Assembly: GCA_019685575.1 (NCBI GenBank)
Contig: JABFQO010000008.1
Location: 25,543 to 89,542 of the forward strand
DNA: 64,000 nt
Direction of reading: 5' to 3'
DNA from: Candidatus Bathyarchaeota archaeon A05DMB-4
GTDB taxonomy: Archaea > Thermoproteota > Bathyarchaeia > Bathyarchaeales > SOJC01
Under the pieces are notes generated by a model. That model made no database searches, was not told the DNA's origin, and saw nothing but the letters and a program-made list of their open reading frames with translations. The position numbers were made by a program, and so were the translations under genes. Position 1 is the first letter of the stretch, and each line of letters begins with the position of its first letter. This document shows positions 8,470-14,826 of the stretch, piece after piece.

Positions 8470-9480
8470 TTAATAAACCTTATGCGAAACATCCGATTTC
8501 ACCAAAACCTGCAAAGGCTTCTCACCAACATTCCCATCAACATCAGGCGACGGAACACGCTCGAACACTCCTAAACTCTTAGCAATTTCCGCCGAAACCT
8601 GAGCAAAATCCACAACCAACGCACGCATCTTCTCGAGCGTTTCCGCGATTCGCACTCCTTCTGCAGAGAGAAAATAGGTTTTTGGGCATCTTCGTTTAAA
8701 GGCAAGCTTTTTGCCCCTGAGCTTTCTGAGATATTTATAGGTTCTCCGCAATGAAATCTTCGTTTTCTCGGCCAACCTTTCCGCCGTGATACCCTCTTCA
8801 GGAATGTTTTCATGAACACGTTTCTCGGTTAACGAAAGCCTTTCAATGTTCGGGTTTCTTTTTGTTTTAAAGTAGAAAATATAATTATTTTCGTCCTGTT
8901 TTGCAATCAAGTTTGCCGCTTGAAGCCGCTCCAACGCTCTTGGTAAACTTTTGATTTGAATACGAGATTTCAATTCTTCAAAAGTTCTTGGCTTTTCAAA
9001 CAACACCCGTATAATTTCTTCCTCATAGCATTCCGAATGAGGCGACAAAACCTCTCCGATGTCGCGAAGATCGTTGAATAACCGATTAACTTCTGCACCA
9101 AACATCGTCGCACGGTAACAACCCGAATTAGACAAAATTAACCCCACCGCCGCAAGAGGCTGAATATACTCGTTTATAATCGTTTTTTGACTATGAACAT
9201 AACCGTGCTTCTTTAACTCTTTCTGAAGCAAAGAAACAGAAAAACGGTTCTCCGCAAGAATCCCGAGAATCTCCAAACGCCTCTTATTTTTCAAAACATT
9301 CAAAAGCCTATTCTGAAAACCCTTCTGCGAAATCACACCGTAAAGACGCTTAAGCTCGTTCTTAAACCTCCAAACATCGCACCCCTCAACACACTCCAAC
9401 GGAGTCAACGGCCGACAACTTCCACACTTCTCATCAAGCTTCTCAAGCGTCTGTGCTAAAAGTGTTTTTTCACTTGCCAT
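8470..9480 (-). CDS. Winged-helix transcriptional regulator, two wHTH domains
   Basis: A 336-residue archaeal regulator. The N-terminus has a Cys cluster (CGSCRPLTPLECVEGCDVW, about 18-36) that could bind zinc or iron-sulfur. Two winged-helix regions follow, one around residues 60-130 (KNKRRLEILGILAENRFSVS) and one around 150-280 (ITAERLAEKTKISLRRTYKY recognition helix). I chose ATG 9480 rather than GTG/ATG codons farther up because the upstream residues (CGCMAMRGRKNK) look non-homologous. It is divergently arranged with the HTH gene at 9681, and the shared spacer has a repeated operator. It may control itself, its neighbour and the ferritin-like/ferredoxin genes downstream. Confidence 0.75.
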   Translation of the reverse strand: MASEKTLLAQTLEKLDEKCGSCRPLTPLECVEGCDVWRFKNELKRLYGVISQKGFQNRLLNVLKNKRRLEILGILAENRFSVSLLQKELKKHGYVHSQKTIINEYIQPLAAVGLILSNSGCYRATMFGAEVNRLFNDLRDIGEVLSPHSECYEEEIIRVLFEKPRTFEELKSRIQIKSLPRALERLQAANLIAKQDENNYIFYFKTKRNPNIERLSLTEKRVHENIPEEGITAERLAEKTKISLRRTYKYLRKLRGKKLAFKRRCPKTYFLSAEGVRIAETLEKMRALVVDFAQVSAEIAKSLGVFERVPSPDVDGNVGEKPLQVLVKSDVSHKVY

Positions 9481-9521
9481 CTTATTCTTTCTTCCACGCA
9501 TCGCCATACAGCCACACCTTG

Positions 9522-9542
9522 TGACGTATGCAAAAGGCGTCA
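9522..9542 (+). promoter_or_regulatory. Inverted half-sites TGACGTATG...GTCA
   Basis: tgacgtatg followed 8 bases later by gtca. This shares the TGACGTATG (or its complement CATACGTCA) found twice at 9614-9648. It lies just upstream of the 8470-9480 regulator and is a likely weaker operator for the same protein. Confidence 0.5.
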
Positions 9543-9613
9543 TCGGAGACGTTCTCGAACGATTGTTGAAAGGAGGAGGGAGAGTTGCGCATTCTTGTCT
9601 TCCTCAACCCCTT

Positions 9614-9648
9614 ATGACATACGTCATTATATTTATGACATACGTCAT
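9614..9648 (+). promoter_or_regulatory. Tandem operator, two ATGACATACGTCAT sites
   Basis: Two identical 14-bp sites (9614-9627 and 9635-9648), each with ATGAC...GTCAT dyad symmetry, start 21 bp apart. That is two turns of B-DNA, so two dimers would sit on one face. They directly abut the TATA element of the gene at 9681, consistent with repression or autoregulation. Confidence 0.75.
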
Positions 9649-9661
9649 GCTTATATATCTT
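9649..9661 (+). promoter_or_regulatory. TATA box of the HTH gene at 9681
   Basis: gcttatatatctt is centred about 26 bases before GTG 9681, the spacing expected if the transcript begins at the start codon (leaderless mRNA). No Shine-Dalgarno sequence is visible. Confidence 0.6.
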
Positions 9662-9680
9662 TCCCCACACTTTATCCACG

Positions 9681-10079
9681 GTGAAAAGTCGGTTGTTTCC
9701 GCCTTGCGAAGTTGCGTCAAAATCTGTGGTTCCGGCGATTAAAGCCTCGATAGCCATACGGCTTGTGGAGTCGTACAATATGAGGCAGAAGGAAGTTGCT
9801 GCGCTTTTGGGTTTGTCGCAGTCTGCGGTAAGTAAGTATACGACGGGTGCCCGGGGTTACGTGTTGAGGGTTGATGAAATAGAAGAAGCGAAACCAATTA
9901 TTGCTGAGATTGTCGCGATGTTGGCTAATGGAAGTGCCGAGCGAATTAGGGTTTTGGAGAAATTCTGTGAGGTTTGTATGTTAGTTAGAAGGAAAGGTTT
10001 GATGTGTCAGTTTTGTGAGAAAATGGATCCTTTGTTGAAAATCGGAAAATGTGATTATTGCTTGGTTGATGATCGTTAG
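9681..10079 (+). CDS. HTH transcriptional regulator with C-terminal zinc ribbon
   Basis: A 132-residue protein. The HTH lies at about residues 35-55 (QKEVAALLGLSQSAVSKYT, XRE-like), preceded by a helix that may help dimerise. The C-terminus has three Cys pairs, CEVC (95-98), CQFC (109-112) and CDYC (123-126), probably binding zinc or a metal that is sensed. This layout is common in small archaeal regulators of vitamin or metal genes. The tandem operator and TATA box lie directly upstream and suggest autoregulation. The start is GTG 9681, judged from the TATA spacing. Confidence 0.82.
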   Translation: MKSRLFPPCEVASKSVVPAIKASIAIRLVESYNMRQKEVAALLGLSQSAVSKYTTGARGYVLRVDEIEEAKPIIAEIVAMLANGSAERIRVLEKFCEVCMLVRRKGLMCQFCEKMDPLLKIGKCDYCLVDDR

Positions 10080-10107
10080 ATTTGCTTCTTGCAATGGTTT
10101 ATGCGGT

Positions 10108-10764
10108 TTAGTTTTTGCGGTTTCCTATTTTTCTTAGGCCTTCTAGGATTTGTTCGACTGCTTTTTCGGGTGGCATGTCGATGTTTTCGCATTTGAAGTT
10201 TACGAAGGGTACTTTGTTTTTGTAGTATTCGAGTATCGGTTGAGTTTGTTTTTTGTAGATTTCTATTCGGTCTTTGATAACGTCTTCTTTGTCGTCTTCG
10301 CGTTGGTATAGTTCGCCGCCGCATTTGTCGCAGATGCCGTCTTTTTTTGGTTTTAGGTTTAGTAGGTTGTAGATGGCTCCGCAGTTTTTGCAGATTCTTC
10401 GGCTTGAGAGTCTTGCGGTTATTATGTGGTCGGGTACTTGAAGGTTTATGATGGCGTTGATTTTTGTGATTTTGTCTAGGGCTTTGGCTTGTTCGATTGT
10501 TCTTGGGAAGCCGTCGAGGATGAAGCCTTTTTTGCAGTCTTCACGGTTGATTCTTTCTTTTAAAACTTCGATTACGATTTCATCTGGTACGAGTTGGCCG
10601 CTTTTTAGGTATTTTTCAACTTTTTTGCCTGTTGGTGTACCTTGTTTTATTGTTTCTCTGAAAATGTCGCCTGTGGCGATTGCGGGTATGCCGAGTTGGT
10701 TTTGGAGTCTTGTGGCGTATGTGCCTTTTCCTGAGCCTGGTGGGCCGAAGATGATGAGGTTCAT
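10108..10764 (-). CDS. adk: Adenylate kinase, zinc-LID type
   Basis: A 218-residue enzyme that interconverts ATP + AMP and 2 ADP. The P-loop is GPPGSGKGT (7-15), the AMP-binding region is TGDIFRE (31-37), and GFPRT is at 85-89. The LID domain has four zinc-type Cys (125, 128, 145, 148), giving the long bacterial/eukaryotic-type enzyme rather than the short trimeric archaeal one. It diverges from trmO with a 63-bp spacer. Confidence 0.96.
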   Translation of the reverse strand: MNLIIFGPPGSGKGTYATRLQNQLGIPAIATGDIFRETIKQGTPTGKKVEKYLKSGQLVPDEIVIEVLKERINREDCKKGFILDGFPRTIEQAKALDKITKINAIINLQVPDHIITARLSSRRICKNCGAIYNLLNLKPKKDGICDKCGGELYQREDDKEDVIKDRIEIYKKQTQPILEYYKNKVPFVNFKCENIDMPPEKAVEQILEGLRKIGNRKN

Positions 10765-10827
10765 TGTTTGTCACGTTGGTTGTTGTGGTGGTGTTAAGGC
10801 TTAAAAAGTTTAACTGTTTCTTTTTGT

Positions 10828-11286
10828 GTGTGGGGTTGTTTGTGGTTGGTGGGTGAAGAGTTTAAGGTTGTGCCTATTGGTGTGGTTGAGGTTGTTGATG
10901 ATGCGAAGGGTTTGTCTTGGGTGAGGATTTTGCCCGAGTTTTGTGATGGGCTTTTTCGTTTGGATGAGTTTTCGCACGTGATTGTTTTTTATTGGTTTCA
11001 TTTGCGTGACGATGTGAAGGAGCGTCGTGTTTTGCGTGTGGTTCCTAAGCGGCATGGTGCAAAGTCTGAGGTTGGTGTGTTTGCGTCAAGAAGCCCTAGC
11101 CGGCCGAACCCGATTGGTTTTTGTGTAGTTGAGCTTGTTAGGGTTGATGGGTGTGTTTTGGTTGTGAGGGGGCTTGATGCGTTTGTGGGTTCTCCTGTGA
11201 TTGATGTTAAGCCGTATTTGCCTCGTGGTGATTTTGTTTCTAGTGCTAGGGCTCCGGCGTGGGTGAATCAGGGGCCGTCGACGTGA
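10828..11286 (+). CDS. trmO: TrmO-family tRNA (N6-threonylcarbamoyladenosine37-N6) methyltransferase
   Basis: A protein of up to 152 residues of the TsaA/YaeB family, which uses S-adenosylmethionine to methylate t6A37 of certain tRNAs. Family signatures are PIGVVE near the start, FRLDEFSHVIVFYWFH (about 43-58), and SRSPSRPNPIGF near 89-100. GTG 10828 would be leaderless behind a TATA-like cttaaaaag; GTG 10849 is an alternative that removes seven residues. The plus strand here is extremely G/T rich, and the neighbouring minus-strand genes show the same bias. Confidence 0.88.
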   Translation: MWGCLWLVGEEFKVVPIGVVEVVDDAKGLSWVRILPEFCDGLFRLDEFSHVIVFYWFHLRDDVKERRVLRVVPKRHGAKSEVGVFASRSPSRPNPIGFCVVELVRVDGCVLVVRGLDAFVGSPVIDVKPYLPRGDFVSSARAPAWVNQGPST

Positions 11287-11300
11287 AAAAGGCGTTTTTG

Positions 11301-11864
11301 TTATTTTTCTTTGGCTATCATGACTTCGGTTGCTTTTATTACGGCTGTTACTTTGTCGCCGGTTGTTATGTTGAGTTCTTCTACGGCTTCGCGTGAAATT
11401 ATTGCGGTGATTGTCGTTGGGGTTTGGATTTCTATTTTGATGCTGGCTGTGACGTTGCCTTTTTCTACGTTTTTGACCGTGCCTCTTATTTGGTTTCTTG
11501 CGCTTATTTTCAATCCTATTGCCATCCAGTATTGTTCGTCTTCCAGTATTTCGCCAACGTAGTTTTCTGCTCGTTTGAATTCTTTTAGCAGGTTTTCTCC
11601 GAGTGGAGTTAGTGTGGTTTTGCCGCCGCCTTTTTTTCCTCCTTTTTGTGTGTTGACGATGGGTTGTTGGAGGGTTTTTTCCATTTTTTTCAAGTAGGTC
11701 CACACGTATTTGTAGGACATGCCGAGTGTTTGGGCGGTTTTTTTGAGGTTTTTTTGTTGTTTTATGGTTTGAAGTATGTTGGCTCCGCCCTTGCCGAGTA
11801 TGGGTTGGCCTTCTGTTTCTAGCCAGATTTTTGCGGTGGGCTTGGGTTTTTTGTTGGCGGGCAT
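11301..11864 (-). CDS. ModE-like regulator: LysR-type HTH plus TOBE/Mop domain
   Basis: A 187-residue protein. The N-terminal winged helix has SYKYVWTYLKKME (about 51-63) and GGGKTTLTPLGENLL, as in ModE. The C-terminal TOBE/Mop domain begins ARNQIRGTVKNVEKGNVTAS (about 121-140) and ends in a typical beta strand. ModE proteins bind molybdate or tungstate and control the transporter or cofactor genes. No modABC genes are in this window, so the target is elsewhere or is the gene itself. A dispersed-repeat copy (11934-11997) lies about 70 bp upstream of its start. Confidence 0.87.
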   Translation of the reverse strand: MPANKKPKPTAKIWLETEGQPILGKGGANILQTIKQQKNLKKTAQTLGMSYKYVWTYLKKMEKTLQQPIVNTQKGGKKGGGKTTLTPLGENLLKEFKRAENYVGEILEDEQYWMAIGLKISARNQIRGTVKNVEKGNVTASIKIEIQTPTTITAIISREAVEELNITTGDKVTAVIKATEVMIAKEK

Positions 11865-11933
11865 TGTGTTAGATAGTTTGTTTGGTGCGTATTAAAAGTT
11901 TCAACGGTAGTTTCTGCTTTTTTGTGGGCGTGT

Positions 11934-11997
11934 CGCGCTTCTCTCCCCCCTCTTCCATATATGATCCTATTAGGATCCAAATATACGGCAAATATGA
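11934..11997 (-). repeat. Dispersed repeat family, copy 2 (reverse)
   Basis: Reverse-oriented copy between the acyl-CoA synthetase gene and the ModE-like gene. It contains the perfect 15-bp palindrome gatcctattaggatc (11963-11977). Similarity to copies 3 and 4 continues outside the core as a gttctc block with a related gaacc/gaacc-like block and, on the other side, an A-rich tail. Confidence 0.85.
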
Positions 11998-12025
11998 TGA
12001 GAGAACTGTTGGTCTTCTTTTGGGT

Positions 12026-12721
12026 TTATTCGAGGATTATTCGGGCGTCGACGGTTTTTGCGCCTTTTTCGTAGACCATTATTGGGTTTAGGTCGAGTTC
12101 TTTTATTTCTGGATAATCCATTACTAGTTTGGATGTGGCTAACAAGATTTTGACTATGGCTTTTGTGTCTGCGGGTGGTTGACCTCGGTAGCCTTGGAGG
12201 AGCGGGTAGGCTTTTACCTCGGTTATCATTTCCTTCGCTTCTTGCTCGGTTATTGGTGCGATTTTGAAAGTGACGTCTTTTAGGATTTCTACGAAGATTC
12301 CACCCAAGCCGAACATAAGGGTTTGGCCAAATTGTGGGTCTTTCAGCGCGCCCACGATGACTTCTGTTGAAGCCGGCGCCATCTCTTGCACTACGACTCC
12401 TGCGATTCGGGCTTTTGTGTTGTGTTTTTTTACGTTTTGCAGAATTGTTTTGTAGGCCTTTCTAACCTCTTGTGGCTTCTCAATACCCACAATGACGCCG
12501 CCCACGTCGAACTTATGAACAACATCGGGCGAAACAATCTTCATCACAACCGGAAAGCCTATTTTCTCGGCAAACTTTACTGCCTCGTCCTCGTTCTGGG
12601 CGATTGTGAATTTTGTAACTGGAATACCGTACTCCATGCAGACGGTTTTCGCTTCGGTTTCGAGCAGGTTTTTCCTTTGTTCTTTGCGTGCTTGTGCGAA
12701 GATTTCGGAAACTTTACTCAT
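12026..12721 (-). CDS. acdB: Acetyl/acyl-CoA synthetase (ADP-forming), beta subunit
   Basis: A 231-residue ATP-grasp (ATP-grasp_5) subunit. With the CoA-binding alpha subunit, which is not in the window, it converts an acyl-CoA, ADP and phosphate into the acid, ATP and CoA. This is the archaeal way to make ATP from acetyl-CoA during fermentation. Visible features are GFPVVMKIVSPDVVHKFDVG (54-73), VQEMAPASTEVIVG (about 109-122), GLGGIFVEILKDV (about 138-150) and LDLNPIMV near the end. Its length equals that of the stand-alone beta subunits. Confidence 0.93.
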   Translation of the reverse strand: MSKVSEIFAQARKEQRKNLLETEAKTVCMEYGIPVTKFTIAQNEDEAVKFAEKIGFPVVMKIVSPDVVHKFDVGGVIVGIEKPQEVRKAYKTILQNVKKHNTKARIAGVVVQEMAPASTEVIVGALKDPQFGQTLMFGLGGIFVEILKDVTFKIAPITEQEAKEMITEVKAYPLLQGYRGQPPADTKAIVKILLATSKLVMDYPEIKELDLNPIMVYEKGAKTVDARIILE

Positions 12722-12980
12722 AAGGATTCATCCTTTAATGCAAGAGAGTTATGTTTGTGAAGTAAAAGACGTTCATGTATTTTAATCTTAAACTTCGCGG
12801 TTTTCTGTAACGCGTATTCTTACCGATCACCAGAGCTCTCCACATTGTGCTATGCAGAAACGATACTAGACCTAGAGAAGGTGTGCAATTGCAGAAAGTG
12901 CTAAAACTACTAGACAATTCGTATCGTACAGTAAAGAAGGCAATGGGCATCTGTACAGTAGCATGAAATGGAATATCGAC
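12722..12980 (+). other. Intergenic region with 30-bp repeat and possible gene remnant
   Basis: No intact gene. From about 12835 to 12966 the plus strand reads an uninterrupted, protein-like stretch (HIVLCRNDTRPREG, LQKVLKLLDNSYRTVKK) ending in a stop, without a credible start. It may be the tail of a lost gene and contains copy 2 of the 30-bp repeat. Confidence 0.4.
12841..12870 (+). repeat. 30-bp direct repeat, copy 2
   Basis: Identical to 7361-7390 over 30 bp, same orientation, 5.48 kb apart. The similarity stops sharply on both sides apart from a short gagaag a few bases later. Confidence 0.85.
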
Positions 12981-13448
12981 CTATGGTGGCGGTGGCGGGG
13001 GCCAACCGCTCTCGTAGTACCACAGGAATGTTTCGCCGTCGGCTACTGCATATGCGTCTGGGCTTATATCTATGCGTGTCCAATTGGATAAGTTCGTGTC
13101 CCATTTCCACCAAACCCACCCGTGAGTAGCGTTGGCCGCTATGTTGTTTATTGATTTTACGTAGACGCCGAAACCAGCGAAAGTGTCGTAAGTGACGTTT
13201 GCGATGGCTTTTGTGACTTTGAACAACGTCATTCCAGTTAACACTTTTGTGTTGTTGCTCCACATTCTAACCACTGGAAACGTGGCTCCGTAGTCTATCC
13301 CAATGTTGACGTAGATGGGTACGCCTCCGATCCTATTAGTAAACTCGGCATATTGAAGCCAATAATACGCAGCCAGAAACGACGCAACTATTGCCCAAGA
13401 CGCGAACACCATGGCGAGAATTGTCCACTTATTCTTTATGGTTTTCAA
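12981..13448 (-). CDS. DUF4430-domain, membrane-anchored extracellular protein
   Basis: About 155 residues from TTG 13448, chosen because GGTG sits six bases upstream. An N-terminal membrane helix (TILAMVFASWAIVASFLAAY) anchors an extracytoplasmic domain ending in GWVWWKWDTN and AVADGETFLWYYES, the hallmark of DUF4430, related to the C-terminal domain of transcobalamin-type cobalamin carriers. The protein ends in six prolines. It overlaps the 3' end of the ECF S-component gene by 20 bases, so it is probably its substrate-capture partner, perhaps for a corrinoid or other vitamin. The substrate is inference. Confidence 0.78.
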   Translation of the reverse strand: MKTIKNKWTILAMVFASWAIVASFLAAYYWLQYAEFTNRIGGVPIYVNIGIDYGATFPVVRMWSNNTKVLTGMTLFKVTKAIANVTYDTFAGFGVYVKSINNIAANATHGWVWWKWDTNLSNWTRIDISPDAYAVADGETFLWYYESGWPPPPPP

Positions 13449-14016
13449 CTTGTTCACCTTTTGTAACTTTAAAAACCGCATTAATCGTAGGTACACACCC
13501 CAACCCAAAAAAGACAGCATTACTAATCACGTGGAAAAGCCCGAACGGAAAAAATCCAATAACAACGGCTAGGATAACGTTTACGCCGCTGACGTAGCCG
13601 AAGACAATATTCGTGAATACGTCGTAAGTTAACGTTAAGAATATGCCAAGTGTTCCGAAGAAAACATACGCATTAAGCGTTTCACTTTTAAGCTCTTCTG
13701 AATCGAAACCTTTCCTAACCAACCCACCAGCAATCCCGTAAATCATCTCAGAAAACATCGTCGCCAACAAAATCGGCAAAACAAAACCCTGAGGATTCAA
13801 CGTTCCATAAACCGACCAAGAAACCACACCAATCAAAACACCCACAACCGATCCAAAACAAAAACCACCCACAAAAACAATAAAATCCATCAACTTCACA
13901 TTCCACACGCCGATAAGCGCGTAATTAGTGCCAATCGAAAGCGCAACAAGACAAGCTATTACCGCAATTCGCAGAGTCTGCATATTCGATTCTCTGTAGT
14001 TGGTTGGATAATCCAT
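13429..14016 (-). CDS. ECF transporter S component-like membrane protein
   Basis: About 195 residues with six hydrophobic helices. It has the small-vitamin S-component pattern, including LIGVWNVKLMDFIVFVGGF and the glycine-rich second helix GSVVGVLIGVVSWSVYGTL. S components bind a vitamin and work with a shared energising module (EcfA/A'/T), not found in this window. ATG 14016 or ATG 13983 are both possible starts; upstream codons would run into the divergent gene. The overlapping DUF4430 gene suggests a joint uptake unit. Confidence 0.75.
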   Translation of the reverse strand: MDYPTNYRESNMQTLRIAVIACLVALSIGTNYALIGVWNVKLMDFIVFVGGFCFGSVVGVLIGVVSWSVYGTLNPQGFVLPILLATMFSEMIYGIAGGLVRKGFDSEELKSETLNAYVFFGTLGIFLTLTYDVFTNIVFGYVSGVNVILAVVIGFFPFGLFHVISNAVFFGLGCVPTINAVFKVTKGEQVENHKE

Positions 14017-14083
14017 CCATATAAAACTTTCCACTCGCCCTCCATAAAGTAAATATTCGTGAACGAGGATAAATCCAAATTCG

Positions 14084-14740
14084 GTGGAAGAATTGGTTCT
14101 TTCTGTCAAATGGTTGGCGCACGCAGGCTTTCAGATTAAGACGGGAAACAAAGTAATCTACATTGACTTGGAGGAGCATTGCGAAGCAGGGGAGAAAGCC
14201 GACTTGATCCTCGTCACGCACTCGCACTATGATCACTGTGACACGGCGAAGATTGGGGAGGTTCGGAAGAAAGACGCGGTCGTCATAGCGCCGAAGGATT
14301 GCGTTTCAAAAATCGGCGGCGTCGTTAAATCCTTGAAACCGGGAGAAGAAGTTGCTATTGGCGACGTACATGTTAGGGCCGTGGAGGCTTATAACAATAA
14401 GCGTTTTCGGTCACCGGGGAATCCTTTTCATCCCAAGGGCTTTGGTGTGGGCTATTTGATAACTGTCGAGGGCAAGACTGTTTATCACGCTGGAGACACC
14501 GACTTTATTCCTGAAATGCGTGGTCTTAAAGGAATAGATGTGGCTTTGCTTCCGACGGGCGACACGTACACCATGGACTATGCTGACGCGGCTGAGGCTG
14601 CGTTGGCGATTAACCCGAAAATCGCTGTGCCCATGCATACATGGGGCAAGGATATGTCTGAGTTCAAGAAGCGGGTTGAAGCAGGCTCGAAAACGAAGGT
14701 TATGATTCTGCGGGAAGACGAAGAATTCCAAGTGCTTTAG
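14084..14740 (+). CDS. Metallo-beta-lactamase-fold hydrolase (UPF0173-like)
   Basis: A 218-residue metal-dependent hydrolase. The HxHxDH motif appears as THSHYDHCD (45-53), with further ligands in YHAGDTDF (about 137-144) and the final PMHTWG (about 182-187). Length and motif spacing match the short UPF0173/YtkL group of unknown substrate. It diverges from the ECF S-component gene, and valS follows 86 bp downstream. Confidence 0.88.
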   Translation: MEELVLSVKWLAHAGFQIKTGNKVIYIDLEEHCEAGEKADLILVTHSHYDHCDTAKIGEVRKKDAVVIAPKDCVSKIGGVVKSLKPGEEVAIGDVHVRAVEAYNNKRFRSPGNPFHPKGFGVGYLITVEGKTVYHAGDTDFIPEMRGLKGIDVALLPTGDTYTMDYADAAEAALAINPKIAVPMHTWGKDMSEFKKRVEAGSKTKVMILREDEEFQVL

Positions 14741-14826
14741 CGTTTACTTCGGGCAGTAGAAATTTCTACGGAAAACCTATAATCTCCGGTTCTCACTATT
14801 CCTAAGTTAAAATTTCGCAGAGATGC

